From positions 7,775,501 to 7,839,500 of the forward strand of contig NZ_JBEJGX010000003.1 in the NCBI RefSeq assembly GCF_040253635.1: DNA of 64,000 nt. Direction: 5' to 3'. Source of the stretch: Streptomyces sp. Edi2 (GTDB lineage: Bacteria > Actinomycetota > Actinomycetes > Streptomycetales > Streptomycetaceae). Below the pieces are notes generated by a model. It saw only the letters and a program-made list of their open reading frames with translations. It did not search any database and was not told the DNA's origin. Made by a program: the position numbers and the translations under genes. Position 1 is the first letter of the stretch. Every line of letters starts with the position of its first letter. Below, in pieces: positions 34,358 through 43,060 of the stretch.

Positions 34358-35632
34358 ATGCCCAAGGCGACGATGATCCGTACCGCGGCCGCCGCTGCCC
34401 TGCTCCTCGCCGGTGCCGGGCTGCTGTGGGCGCTGCCGGGGGCGGCCTCTCCCGGCAGCGCCGCGGACTGCCGCGGGCGCCGGATCGCCTCCTGGCCCGC
34501 CGATTCCCGGCATACCGCGGAATTCGCCCGCTACGGCGACGACAACACCCGGGTGGACGACTGGACCGGCGGTGACGGCACCCACTCGGTGCGCCTTCCC
34601 GACGGCCGCACGCTCTGGCTCTTCTCCGACACCTTCCTCGACCGGATCCAGCCGCCGCCCAACCCGCAAGGGGAGCGGCATCGTTGGCGGACCGCCGACG
34701 CCGGGGGCACCCCGCTCCTGCGGCACAACGCCGCCGTGGTGATGTCCCGTTCGGGCCGGCCGACGCGCACCCTGACCGGCGGCACCGCGGCCGCCCCAGG
34801 GCCGATCTTCCCCGACCCGCCCGGCGGCGGACTGCGCTGGCCGGTCCGCGCGAGCGTGGAGCCCCGTACGCCCGGCGCGCACGAGAAGGTCGTCCGGGTG
34901 CTGCTGTGGAACCGTGCGCCCGGAACCGGACCGTGGATCTTCGGCCTGCCGTGTGGCACCGAGGTGGCCACGCTGTCACTCCCCGGCCTGCGGCTGGAAG
35001 ACATCACCGAGACCGTCGGCCGGATCGCTGCCGACCCGGGCCGGCGCGTTCTCTACGGAGCGGCGGCGGTCCGTGCCGGCGGCTGGACCTATGTCTTCGG
35101 CGGCGACGACCCGCCCTCGTCACCGGCCTCCAGCGCCTATGTCGCACGGGTCCCGGGCGGGCGGCTCGCGGACCGCAAGAGCTGGCGGTTCTGGGACGGC
35201 GCCCGCTGGCAGCCGCAGGCCGGGCGGGCCGGGCCGGTGCTGCGGGCCGGCGGCCGGCGCGGTGTCGGGAGTGCCTTCTCCGTGGTCCGCGACGGTCCGG
35301 CCTGGCTGCTGTTCACCATGGACACCGGTGGCGGCGGGGCGGCCGGGCTGCGGGCGATCACCACCTACTGGTCCTGCTCGCCGACCGGCCCCTGGCACGG
35401 GCCGGACGGCCGCCTCACCCCGCCCCGCCCACCGGCCCCCGACCCGCAGTACGTCGCCGCCTACAACCCCCAGGTACACCCCGAATTCACCACGAACGGG
35501 GAGTTTCTGCTCAGCTACGACATCAACTGGCTCGGCCCGCCCGGCGTCCCGCCCGATGCCCGGCTCAACGGCGATGTGGAGCTGTACCGGCCGCGGTTCC
35601 TGCGGGTGCGAACGGGCCCCGCCGGGTGGTGA
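34358..35632 (+). CDS. exported beta-propeller-like protein (DUF5005/DUF4185-type)
   Basis: This 424-aa protein has a Sec signal peptide (AAAAALLLAGAGLLWALPGAAS). Repeated beta-strand units follow, with glycosidase-like phrases such as GRTLWLFSDTFLDRI, GGWTYVFGGDDPPSSPAS and LLFTMDTGG. The end has a conserved YNPQVHPEF and ELYRPRFLRV. This resembles secreted DUF5005/DUF4185 proteins, some related to sugar hydrolase propellers. No catalytic residues are assigned. ATG 34358 was chosen because the signal peptide follows at once and GGAG precedes it; an upstream in-frame extension is unlikely to be real. It is divergent from mutA. Confidence 0.75.
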   Translation: MPKATMIRTAAAAALLLAGAGLLWALPGAASPGSAADCRGRRIASWPADSRHTAEFARYGDDNTRVDDWTGGDGTHSVRLPDGRTLWLFSDTFLDRIQPPPNPQGERHRWRTADAGGTPLLRHNAAVVMSRSGRPTRTLTGGTAAAPGPIFPDPPGGGLRWPVRASVEPRTPGAHEKVVRVLLWNRAPGTGPWIFGLPCGTEVATLSLPGLRLEDITETVGRIAADPGRRVLYGAAAVRAGGWTYVFGGDDPPSSPASSAYVARVPGGRLADRKSWRFWDGARWQPQAGRAGPVLRAGGRRGVGSAFSVVRDGPAWLLFTMDTGGGGAAGLRAITTYWSCSPTGPWHGPDGRLTPPRPPAPDPQYVAAYNPQVHPEFTTNGEFLLSYDINWLGPPGVPPDARLNGDVELYRPRFLRVRTGPAGW

Positions 35633-35669
35633 CGGCGGGGTGGGCGGAAACGGGCCCGCCCGTCTTGAC

Positions 35670-35717
35670 GGGACCTCCGGGCTTCAAGGGACCTCCGGGC
35701 TTCAAGGGAACTCCGGG
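35670..35717. repeat. 18-bp tandem repeat, about 2.7 copies
   Basis: GGGACCTCCGGGCTTCAA is repeated at 35670 and 35688, with a partial third copy. It lies between two convergent genes; transcribed, it would form only weak structure. Confidence 0.65.
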
Positions 35718-35757
35718 ACGGGCCCGTGGGCCGGCCGACCGCTCAGCCCGTCGGGTC

Positions 35758-36456
35758 TCAGCCCGTCGGGTCCGGTTCCGCCGCCTCCGGGCCCGGGGCG
35801 GTCGTGCCGGTGCCGGTCCCGGTCGGGCTGGGCTCCACGACGGGGAAGGCATTGTTGCCCCCGCACACCATGGGGCCCACGCGCACGGTCTTGCTCACCA
35901 GCGTCACGGAGACCTCGCCCGACGGCTTGTTCCCGGGCACCCGGGCATTGGCCGCGGTGCACACCAACTGGTTCAGCGAGGCGGAGTCCAGCCGCTTGAC
36001 GTCCATCGGCAGGGTGATCACGACACTGCCCACATGGGTGGTGGCGGTCAGCGGACCGGGGAACTTCGGCAGCACGCTGGACAGACCACGCATCCGCTCC
36101 GCGTGGTTCGGCCCCTTCATCAGCATGTCGATGGCCATCTCCGGGTCGACCGGCACCTTGGCCGGGCGGGTCGCGGAGCGCAGGCCGGAGGGCCCGTAGA
36201 AGAACAACTGGACATCGGCCGCGGGCTGGCCCGGCGACTTCACGCCGGTGGCGGGCTCGCCGGCGTCGATGACATCGGTGGGGGCGATACCGCAGCCGGT
36301 CAGGCCGCCGGCCAGTGCGCCGGTGAGTACGCCGGCCAGCACACCGGTGAGCCCGCCGGTCAGCACCCGCCGGCGGGCACGCGTCGCACGCAGGGCGTTC
36401 AGGGCGTTCAGGGCGTTCAGGGCGTTCAGGGCGTTCAGGGCGTTCGTGCGGCTCAT
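35758..36456 (-). CDS. lipoprotein with GerMN-like domain
   Basis: This 232-aa lipoprotein has a hydrophobic segment rich in TGVLAG repeats and a lipobox LTGC with Cys55, so it is anchored outside the membrane. An unusual cytosolic N terminus repeats NAL six times, from a 9-bp DNA repeat. After Cys55 a GerMN-like domain follows (VQLFFYGPSGLR, AERMRGLSSVLPKFP), as in LpqB-type lipoproteins. It is last in a response regulator-kinase-lipoprotein operon, and its start overlaps the kinase stop by 4 bp. By analogy with MtrAB-LpqB and AfsQ1-Q2-Q3, it may modulate the kinase. Confidence 0.82.
   Translation of the reverse strand: MSRTNALNALNALNALNALNALRATRARRRVLTGGLTGVLAGVLTGALAGGLTGCGIAPTDVIDAGEPATGVKSPGQPAADVQLFFYGPSGLRSATRPAKVPVDPEMAIDMLMKGPNHAERMRGLSSVLPKFPGPLTATTHVGSVVITLPMDVKRLDSASLNQLVCTAANARVPGNKPSGEVSVTLVSKTVRVGPMVCGGNNAFPVVEPSPTGTGTGTTAPGPEAAEPDPTG
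36391..36444. repeat. 9-bp microsatellite inside the lipoprotein gene
   Basis: CAGGGCGTT is repeated six times on the plus strand; the minus strand reads AACGCCCTG and encodes Asn-Ala-Leu. Length changes would keep frame, so only the length of the cytosolic tail would vary. Confidence 0.9.
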
Positions 36457-38060
36457 GCGTGCAGCTCCTTTCCGGCCGCGGAGCGGAGGCCGCCCCGGTC
36501 GTCATCCGCGGTCTGCTCGTCGACCGCCCCTCCGTCGTCGTCCGGCGGGTCGCCGTCCCCTTCGGTCACCGGCTCGCCCGCCTCCCGCAGGCGCAGCGGC
36601 AGATCCACCGTGAACACCGCGCCCCCCTCGGGGGAGTTGGCGGCGCGCATGGAGCCGCCGTGCAGCCGTACGTTCTCCTGCGCGATGGCCAGGCCCAGGC
36701 CGCTGCCCTCCGAGCGGGCGCGGGCGGAGTCCGCCTTGTAGAAACGGTCGAAGACATGCGGCAGGACCTCGGGGTCGATGCCGGGGCCGCTGTCGGAGAT
36801 CTCGATCAGCAGCCGGTCGGCGCCCGGCTCCGGGGCGTGCAGCCGCACCCGGACCGGCTCGCCGCCGTGGTGCAGGGCATTGCCGACCAGGTTCGCGACC
36901 ACGACATCGAGCCGCCGTGGATCGAGTCCGGCCCGTACGTCCGCGGGCAGTTCCGCCGTCACCCTCTTCTGCCAGGCCCGGGCCTGGAGGGTCTTGCGGA
37001 TGGTCTCGCCGACGTCCACCTCGTCCAGATGGAGCGCCGCGGCCCCCGCGTCGAAGCGCGACACCTCCATCAGATCCTCCACCATCCGCGCCAGCTTCCC
37101 GGTCTCCTGGCTGATCAGCCGGACCGCGGAGGCGGTGTCGGGGTCGAGGGAGTCGGCGTCCTCGTCGAGCACATCGGTCACCGCGGTCATCGCCGCCAGC
37201 GGTGTCCGCAGCTCGTGCGAGACATCGGCCGCGAACCGCCGGGAGTTGGACTCCAGGCGGCGCAGCTCGGCCATGCTCTCCTCCAGCCGGGCCGCCATGT
37301 CGTTGAAGGTCCGGGACAGATCCGCGATCTCGTCGGCGCCCTTGACCTCCAGCCGGGTGTCCAGCTTGCCCTCGGCGATCCGTCCGGCGGCCTGCCGCAG
37401 ACCCCGTACGGGCCGCAGCACTCCGCGCGCGGCGAGCAGCGCCAGGACCACGGTCAGTACCAGCACCGGCAGCGCGCCCCGCTGGGCCGCGCTCACCAGC
37501 GCCTCGACGTTGGACTCCTCGGCGCTCAGCGGAAGTTGGGCATAGACGGTCAGCGCGGAGGCCCGGCCGTCGGACTGCCGTACCGGCATCCCGATCAGCA
37601 GCCAGGGGTCCCCGCTGCGGTCCACGCGCTGGAAGGCCGGCACATGCCGCTTCTCCACCGACGCCTTGAGGTCGTCCGGTATCACGACGTCGCCCCGCAG
37701 GCCGCCGTCGCCACTGTCCCGTACGCCGCTGTAATGCACGGAAATGTCCCAGTCCCGGGACTTCCCTGAGCGCTCCAACTGGACGCGCAAGGAATCCAGA
37801 TCCGCCTGGGACGGCGGGACCGGGAGCTCGGGTGCCAGCGAGTTGACCTGCGCCCTCAGGTCGTTGACGGCAATGTCCTGGGAGCGCTGCAGTATGGCGT
37901 TACGGGCTTCCTGGTAGGTCAGCAGAGCGGTGGTCAGCGCACTGACGGCGGCCACCACCAGGAACCCCACGACGAGCCGGGCCCGTAGTCCCCGCAGCAA
38001 CTGGGGGTTTCCCGTCCGCAGGCGGGGCAGGGCCGGCATCCGGGGGCCGGGGCGCTTCAC
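36453..38060 (-). CDS. two-component sensor histidine kinase
   Basis: This 535-aa kinase has two membrane segments (about 29-48 and 195-215) framing an extracellular sensor of about 145 residues. HAMP follows (212-265), then HisKA with phospho-His282 in DVSHELRTP, and an HATPase with NLVGNALHHG, DSGPGIDPE and GSGLGLAIA. An acidic tail rich in Asp follows residue 490. GTG 38060 was chosen because it overlaps the regulator's stop (GTGA); ATG eight codons later is less coupled. It likely phosphorylates the response regulator encoded upstream. The signal is unknown; envelope stress is a family-based guess. Confidence 0.93.
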   Translation of the reverse strand: MKRPGPRMPALPRLRTGNPQLLRGLRARLVVGFLVVAAVSALTTALLTYQEARNAILQRSQDIAVNDLRAQVNSLAPELPVPPSQADLDSLRVQLERSGKSRDWDISVHYSGVRDSGDGGLRGDVVIPDDLKASVEKRHVPAFQRVDRSGDPWLLIGMPVRQSDGRASALTVYAQLPLSAEESNVEALVSAAQRGALPVLVLTVVLALLAARGVLRPVRGLRQAAGRIAEGKLDTRLEVKGADEIADLSRTFNDMAARLEESMAELRRLESNSRRFAADVSHELRTPLAAMTAVTDVLDEDADSLDPDTASAVRLISQETGKLARMVEDLMEVSRFDAGAAALHLDEVDVGETIRKTLQARAWQKRVTAELPADVRAGLDPRRLDVVVANLVGNALHHGGEPVRVRLHAPEPGADRLLIEISDSGPGIDPEVLPHVFDRFYKADSARARSEGSGLGLAIAQENVRLHGGSMRAANSPEGGAVFTVDLPLRLREAGEPVTEGDGDPPDDDGGAVDEQTADDDRGGLRSAAGKELHA

Positions 38061-38764
38061 AGGGGTCCGAAGCGGTAGCCGAAGCCACGCACGGTCTGGA
38101 CGTAACGGGGGCTGCGCGGGGTGTCCTCTATTTTCGTCCGCAGCCGCATGACACAGGCATCGACCAACCGCGAATCGCCGTGATAGCTGTGCTCCCACAC
38201 ATGCTCCAGCAGCTGCTGGCGGCTGAAGACCTGCCCCGGGGTGGCGGACAGGAACAGCAGCAGCTTCATCTCCGAGGGGGCCAGCGACAGATCCTGGCCG
38301 CCCTTGCCGACGACCAGACCGGCGCGGTCTATGGCCAGTTCGCCGTAGGTCTCGACCGGGGCGGGGCCGGGCTCCGCGACGGCCGGCGTGCCGTCGGCGG
38401 GCAGCGCGGTACGGCGCAGCACGGCGCGCATCCGTGCTTCGAGGACTTCGCCGCGGGCCGGCTTGACGATGTAGTCGTCGGCGCCGGCCTCCAGACCGAG
38501 CACCACGTCGAGATCTTCGCCACGGGCGGTGAGCATGATGATGGGCAGCTGCCGCTCGGCGCGGATCAGCCGGCAGACCTCGAAGCCGTCCTTGCCGGGG
38601 AGCATCAGATCCAGCAGCACGATGTCGGGGCGGAAGCCCGGCAGGACCTCCAGCCCCTCCTCGCCGCTGGCCGCGGCCGCCACTTCATGGCCGCGCCGCC
38701 GTAGGGCCAGGGACACTCCGTCCCGTACGGCGGCGTCGTCCTCGATCAGAAGTACACGTGGCAT
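38057..38764 (-). CDS. OmpR-type response regulator
   Basis: This 235-aa protein has a receiver domain (1-118) with acidic DD at 9-10, phospho-Asp52 in LLDLMLPGKDG, Thr/Ala in IMLTARGEDLD, and Lys in IVKPARGEVL. The winged-helix effector follows (about 145-235), ending with LVDACVMRLRTKIEDTP and TVRGFGYRFGPL. The sequence resembles CseB/AfsQ1 of Streptomyces. ATG 38764 fits the family; an ATG at 38788 would add eight residues. It forms an operon with the kinase and lipoprotein downstream, and diverges from the deacetylase gene at 38910. Confidence 0.93.
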   Translation of the reverse strand: MPRVLLIEDDAAVRDGVSLALRRRGHEVAAAASGEEGLEVLPGFRPDIVLLDLMLPGKDGFEVCRLIRAERQLPIIMLTARGEDLDVVLGLEAGADDYIVKPARGEVLEARMRAVLRRTALPADGTPAVAEPGPAPVETYGELAIDRAGLVVGKGGQDLSLAPSEMKLLLFLSATPGQVFSRQQLLEHVWEHSYHGDSRLVDACVMRLRTKIEDTPRSPRYVQTVRGFGYRFGPL

Positions 38765-38909
38765 GGGTCCAGTATCAATAAGTTTCATGATGGATCGGTA
38801 ACAGGAGCAGCCTGCCCGGGCTCTGGTGCATCTCACGTGGTGCAGGGCGGTGCGCACACGCGGCCACCGCCGGTCGTACGCACACGAGCAGGGTAGGGAC
38901 GGGGTCGGG

Positions 38910-39680
38910 ATGACACGGCGCTTCGGCATTCAGAGCGGCATCATCGGAGTGGCCGCGGCGGCGGTGGTTTCACTCGCGGTCGCGGGGACGCTCGCCTTCG
39001 GTGATTTCGGGGCCACTTCACAGGCCGAGGCCGGCACCGTCGGCTCCGGCCAGGCCAAGCAGGCTCCGGTCGTCAAGGTCGACCCCTCGATCGTGCACGC
39101 CTCGGACCGCCCCGGCCGCAGCCTGAACATCACCATCGACGACGGCCCGGACCCGACCTGGACCCCGAAGGTGCTCGCCGTGCTGAAGAAGCACAACGTC
39201 AAAGCGGTCTTCTGCATGATAGGTCCGCAGGCCAAGGCGCATCCGGACCTGGTCAAGCAGGTGGTGGCCGCGGGGCACAAGCTCTGCGACCACACCGTCA
39301 GCCACAACACCGGTATGGATCACCAGCCGGAGAGCTACCAGTCGCAGCAGATACTCGACGCGCAGAAGATGATCGAGGACGCGGCGGGCGGCGCGCGGGT
39401 CGAGTACTACCGCGCCCCCGGCGGCGCCTTCACCCCCTACAGCCGGAAGCTGGCCGCGGACCGCGGGATGCGGCCGCTGGGCTGGAACGTCGACAGCAAG
39501 GACTTCGAGGGCGGCACCCTCGAGGGGATCAAGGCGACGGTGCGCGGTGAACTCCCCAACGGGCCGACGGTCCTGTTCCACGACGGTGGGGGCGACCGTT
39601 CCCGGACCGTCGAGGCGCTGGACGCGCTGCTGCCGTGGATGCAGCAGCAGGGCTACGGGTTCGGGTTTCCGAAGCGCTGA
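38910..39680 (+). CDS. exported polysaccharide deacetylase (NodB homology)
   Basis: This 256-aa protein has a signal peptide (about 1-34, ending near FGDFGATS) and an NodB deacetylase domain. Motifs are TIDDGPDPTWTP (catalytic base and first metal ligand Asp), HTVSHNT (two metal His), RAPGG, GWNVDSKDF and LFHDGG. It removes acetyl groups from a cell-wall sugar or chitin-like polymer. ATG 38910 was chosen because the signal peptide begins there and GGGGTCGGG precedes it. It is divergent from the response-regulator operon, which may control it. A hairpin terminator follows. Confidence 0.92.
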   Translation: MTRRFGIQSGIIGVAAAAVVSLAVAGTLAFGDFGATSQAEAGTVGSGQAKQAPVVKVDPSIVHASDRPGRSLNITIDDGPDPTWTPKVLAVLKKHNVKAVFCMIGPQAKAHPDLVKQVVAAGHKLCDHTVSHNTGMDHQPESYQSQQILDAQKMIEDAAGGARVEYYRAPGGAFTPYSRKLAADRGMRPLGWNVDSKDFEGGTLEGIKATVRGELPNGPTVLFHDGGGDRSRTVEALDALLPWMQQQGYGFGFPKR

Positions 39681-39720
39681 GCGGTGGTGGGGGCGGCTGA
39701 CCGCCTCCACCGGAACGCCC

Positions 39721-39756
39721 GGGGCCTGTCCGTCACCGACCTGCCGGACAGGCCCC
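39721..39756. terminator. hairpin terminator after the deacetylase
   Basis: GGGGCCTGTCCG and CGGACAGGCCCC form a perfect 12-bp stem with a 12-nt loop, between the convergent deacetylase and SsgA-like genes. Confidence 0.75.
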
Positions 39757-39811
39757 GATGCGTGCCGTCACCTTCCGCACCCTTGGGCGACGGCCTCCTC
39801 CCCCGGCCTCA

Positions 39812-39851
39812 TGCCGTGCACGGCCCGCTTCTGACTGCCGTGCACGGCCCG
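39812..39851. repeat. two perfect 12-bp palindromes 24 bp apart
   Basis: TGCCGTGCACGGCCCG occurs at 39812-39827 and 39836-39851. Each copy contains the perfect palindrome GCCGTGCACGGC. They end just before the SsgA-like gene's stop on the opposite strand. Confidence 0.7.
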
Positions 39852-39857
39852 TCTTCC

Positions 39858-40271
39858 TTACGCCGTGCCGAACAGCTCCGCGAGGCCGCGCTCCATACCG
39901 AGGTGCGCCGGCTCGCCGCCCGCGGGTACGGCCTCGTAGGAGCGGGCGAGGAACAGCTGGACGTCCGCGGTCTTCAACTGGACCAGCGCGACGCCCTCCT
40001 CCGCGTGGAACTCCATCACCGTGCGGTCCGGGCCGGACGGCCGCACCCGCACATCACCCCGCCCGACCGGTCTCCGCATACCCTCGTCGAGCAGTTCCCG
40101 GGCGAAGGCCCAGTCCACGGCGGCGCCGTCCAGCGAGATCTCCGGCGGGAAGAACATCCGCACCGCCAGCGGATCGGCGGGCTGATAGTGCAGCACCGCG
40201 GGCACCGCATGCGGGCCGAAGGTGGTGGCGATGAGGCGGACCTGGACGGCTTGGTCGATGGCGGTGTTCAT
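39858..40271 (-). CDS. SsgA-like sporulation/cell-division protein (SALP)
   Basis: This 137-aa SsgA-family protein shows the N-terminal QAVQVRLIATT-type strand, ADPLAVRMFFPP, WAFARELLDEGMRRPVGRGDVRV and VQLFLARSYEAVP. SALPs position septa and control sporulation in Streptomyces, acting at the division site. A paralogue lies at 43836-44249. I cannot say which numbered SALP this is; SsgB-like length is normal. The ATG has GGGGAG nearby. It is convergent with the deacetylase. Confidence 0.93.
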   Translation of the reverse strand: MNTAIDQAVQVRLIATTFGPHAVPAVLHYQPADPLAVRMFFPPEISLDGAAVDWAFARELLDEGMRRPVGRGDVRVRPSGPDRTVMEFHAEEGVALVQLKTADVQLFLARSYEAVPAGGEPAHLGMERGLAELFGTA

Positions 40272-40564
40272 CGCGCTGCTCCCCCTGCGGCTGTCGGGTC
40301 ATGGGCAATGGCTCGTCCGGTAAGACGGTGTGCCCACGCTCGCCGTGCACGCGACATCGGTGTGAGATGTGTCTCATGTGGCCGGAGGGGGTGCCCGGTG
40401 GTCCGTTGTACGCGCTGTGCTCGGGGGGTGGTGCGGGGACGCGCTCGGCGTGCGCGGAGCGCGGTCCGTTCGACGTGCGGGGTGCGCGGTGCGCTCGGCG
40501 TGCGCGGTGCGCGGTGCCTGCGCCGGGGACGCGCCGCTTGCCTGGGGAGGAAGTGCCCTTTCCG
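40272..40564. other. low-complexity intergenic stretch
   Basis: No gene is supported. GCGCTCGGCGTGCGCGG is repeated exactly at 40441-40457 and 40491-40507, within a GCG/GTG-rich run. The promoter of the SsgA-like gene should lie at its left end. Confidence 0.5.
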
Positions 40565-42292
40565 CTACGGCAGTCGCTGCCCCGGAAGGTGATCCGGCGC
40601 CTCGGGGTACGTCAAGAACTCCTCCAGGATCCCCGGGGCCGCCATCGCGGCGAAGGCCGGCGCCTCGGCCGCCGCAAGGTCCGGGATGCGATAGCCGTCC
40701 TCGCCCGCCGCGACCGCGGCGGTGAGCGTGACCAGGCCGGACCGGCGGGTGAACGGCGAGGTCGAGAACGTCCAGGCGGAGATGGCTTCACGCTGGAGGG
40801 CGAGGGTGTCGCGGCTGAAGGTGCCCGAGCGGGCAACCAGGTAGGGGCCCTCGACCCCGTGTCCCAGATTGCGGTACGCGTCCCGGGCCAGCCACAGCAC
40901 CAGCGCCGTGGTCACCACCGCGTAGACCCAGGCGCAGTGCAGCAGGACGGGGGTGAACGCCGCACCGAGACCGGCCAGGACGGCGGTGCCGGGCAGTACC
41001 GCCCACAGCAGTCCCCGCACCCGGCGCGGGCGAAGCGCAATGCGGGGGTGCGGTGCCAGCGCAGCCGGAGACCCGCTTCCCGGGAAGGGGGACCGCAGGG
41101 CGCCGCCCGCCACCCGCAGCGCCTCCGGGCGGGGCGCCGGAGGCAGTAGCCCGCTGCGCTTGCGGTTCTCCTCGCGGTTGCCCAGACCGCCCGCCACCGC
41201 GCGCACCAGCGCTCCGCCACCGGCCCTCAGCAGCAGTGGCTCGCGCAGCAACACCCCGCGCAGCCGCGCCCGTTCGATGGTCACCGACCGGGTGGTGAAC
41301 AGCCCGCGGCGTACCCGCAGGGTGCGCGCATCGGTCCAGTCCAGGCAGTAGTGGAACCAGTTCTCGACGTACAGGGCGACGGCGCCGACCGAGCCGAGGG
41401 CGAGGACGACGAGCAGTGCCGCCGGTACCGTCAGCCAGAGGGCGCTCGCGCCGAACTCGGTGAACGCCCGCTGGACGAAGCCCAGTTTCCAGGGCTCGAT
41501 GCCGATGCCGTCCAGGACCCGGTAGGCCGAACCGGCCGCCACGAACACCCCGCCGATGACCCAGAAGGTGAGCGGCGCGTACCGCAGCCAGCGCCAGCTG
41601 ATACGGGCCACCACCGGGTCGTTCGCTGCCGCCTCGGCGTCCGCATACGCCAGCAGCTCGGCGCGCAGCCGTTCCGCGTCAGCGACCGTGAGCGCCTCCA
41701 GCGACAGCTCGCTGCGGCCGTCCCCCGAGCCCGCCGTGCCGGCCCGCAGCACGGTGACCCCCAGCAGCCGGTGCAGCGGTGACGCGGTCAGGTCGACGGT
41801 GCGGATGCGGTGCAGGGGCACAGTGCGCAGCCGGCGCGTCAGCAGCCCGCTGCGCACCTCGAGGGTGGGCGAAGCGTGGCCGTGGCCGCCGGAAGTACCC
41901 GTTCCCGTGCCGTCCGGGCCCCCGGGGAGCGTGACCCGGAACTCCGTACGGGCCCAGCGGATCAGGCCGATGGTGGTGACGACCGCGAACGAGGCGGCGA
42001 TGGCGGCGAGCGTGATCCAGGCCTGGGCGGTGATCCGGCCCCCGGTGGCCAGCGCCGTCAGCGCCAGCGAACCGAGCGGGGCGGCCATCCAGCCGCAGTG
42101 CACCAGCAGGGTGCGCGGATCCAGTCGCTGCCACTGGCCGGTGCCGGGGAGGGGGGCAGAGGAGGCAGTAGTGGGGGCGGCAGAGGAGGTGGCAGAGGAG
42201 GTGGCAGAGGTGGTGGTGGGCGCGCCGGATGCCGCGTCAGGTATGTCGCGGTCCACGCCGTCGGGTGCGGAGGGCTCGTGTGGCGTGCTCAT
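40565..42292 (-). CDS. membrane protein with bacterial PH domains (YdbT-like, bPH_2)
   Basis: This 575-aa protein has a Ser/Thr/Ala-rich N terminus, then alternating membrane hairpins and PH-like domains. TM segments lie near LGSLALTALATGG, ITLAAIAASFAVVTTIGLI and VPAALLVVLALGSVGAVAL; PH text includes LEVRSGLLTRRLRTVPLHRI and LRVRRGLFTTRSVTIERARL. This matches YdbS/YdbT-type proteins that occur as gene pairs. The function is unclear; some affect antimicrobial sensitivity. It overlaps the stop of the smaller PH gene upstream by 4 bp, so they form an operon. Confidence 0.85.
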   Translation of the reverse strand: MSTPHEPSAPDGVDRDIPDAASGAPTTTSATSSATSSAAPTTASSAPLPGTGQWQRLDPRTLLVHCGWMAAPLGSLALTALATGGRITAQAWITLAAIAASFAVVTTIGLIRWARTEFRVTLPGGPDGTGTGTSGGHGHASPTLEVRSGLLTRRLRTVPLHRIRTVDLTASPLHRLLGVTVLRAGTAGSGDGRSELSLEALTVADAERLRAELLAYADAEAAANDPVVARISWRWLRYAPLTFWVIGGVFVAAGSAYRVLDGIGIEPWKLGFVQRAFTEFGASALWLTVPAALLVVLALGSVGAVALYVENWFHYCLDWTDARTLRVRRGLFTTRSVTIERARLRGVLLREPLLLRAGGGALVRAVAGGLGNREENRKRSGLLPPAPRPEALRVAGGALRSPFPGSGSPAALAPHPRIALRPRRVRGLLWAVLPGTAVLAGLGAAFTPVLLHCAWVYAVVTTALVLWLARDAYRNLGHGVEGPYLVARSGTFSRDTLALQREAISAWTFSTSPFTRRSGLVTLTAAVAAGEDGYRIPDLAAAEAPAFAAMAAPGILEEFLTYPEAPDHLPGQRLP

Positions 42293-42807
42293 GTGGCATC
42301 ACCCGATACGTCCTGCGCCGCCTCGCCGATCCGCCGGGACAGCTCCTCGGCGTCCGCATCGGACAGCCCGGCGATCTTGATGTCGCCCGCGGTCGAGGCG
42401 GTGGTGACGGTCACCGTCGCCAGCCCGTAGCGCCGTTGGAGCGGCCCGCGCACGGTGTCCACCGTCTGCACCCGGGTCAGCGGGGCGATCCGCCGCTTCT
42501 GCCAGAACCAGCCGCCCGCCGCATAGACCGCACGCTCGCCCAGCTCCCAGGCGTGCACCGCATACCGCCACCGCGGCATGACCACGAGGTAGCCGACAGC
42601 CGGCAGCACCAGCACGACCAGCAGCAACGGCCCCAGCCACGGCAGTGCGCCGGGGAAGAAGAGGAGGGAAAGGACCGCCATGACGAGGGCGACGAGCAGC
42701 ATCGGGCCACTGAGCGTCAGCAGGGCCTGGGCCGTCCACCAGTGGCGGGCCCGGGGATCGACCCGGTGGCGGGGTGGGCGCAGCAGCGGGGCGGCATGCT
42801 CGGGCAT
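42289..42807 (-). CDS. small bacterial PH-domain membrane protein (YdbS-like)
   Basis: This 172-aa protein has two hydrophobic segments (about 30-50 and 55-75), then one bPH_2 domain (YAVHAWELGERAVYAAGGWFWQ, IAPLTRVQTVDTVRGPLQRR). It is the classical smaller partner of the larger PH protein encoded immediately downstream, with an ATGA-type overlap. ATG 42807 was chosen; an in-frame GTG three codons upstream is an alternative. It diverges from a TetR gene, with a palindrome CGTTATAACG between them. Confidence 0.82.
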   Translation of the reverse strand: MPEHAAPLLRPPRHRVDPRARHWWTAQALLTLSGPMLLVALVMAVLSLLFFPGALPWLGPLLLVVLVLPAVGYLVVMPRWRYAVHAWELGERAVYAAGGWFWQKRRIAPLTRVQTVDTVRGPLQRRYGLATVTVTTASTAGDIKIAGLSDADAEELSRRIGEAAQDVSGDAT

Positions 42808-42849
42808 GAAGGTCACCGGTTTCCAAGTCAAGCGTATTGAGTGCTGGTA

Positions 42850-42859
42850 CGTTATAACG
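42850..42859. promoter_or_regulatory. perfect palindrome CGTTATAACG (operator candidate)
   Basis: The palindrome is flanked by GGTA on the left and GTAC on the right. It lies in the divergent gap between the PH operon (start 42807, minus) and the TetR gene (start 43061, plus), close to the PH start. A TetR site controlling the PH pair is plausible. Confidence 0.5.
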
Positions 42860-43060
42860 GTACAGGCGACTTGTAAAAGCGGGCCGGTCTTCCTGAGCCG
42901 GCCCTGCTGAGTAGGCCCTCCTGAGTCGGAGCATGCGCCAAAACCATGCGCTGGAGTCATGAGCCGGAGTCAGGAGCCGGAGTCAGGAGCCGATTCCTGC
43001 GAAGGGCCGGGTCGCGCACGGTAGGAGAGCGGTACGAGGACGGTAGGAAGGAGGTCATCC

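Noticed and set aside
35667..35720. collagen-like GPPGFKGPPG peptide
   Set aside because: It arises from an 18-bp tandem repeat in a non-coding convergent gap; there is no supported start or gene around it.
40441..40507. GCGCTCGGCG repeat as a regulatory element
   Set aside because: It lies in a long GCG/GTG low-complexity tract and looks like simple duplication.
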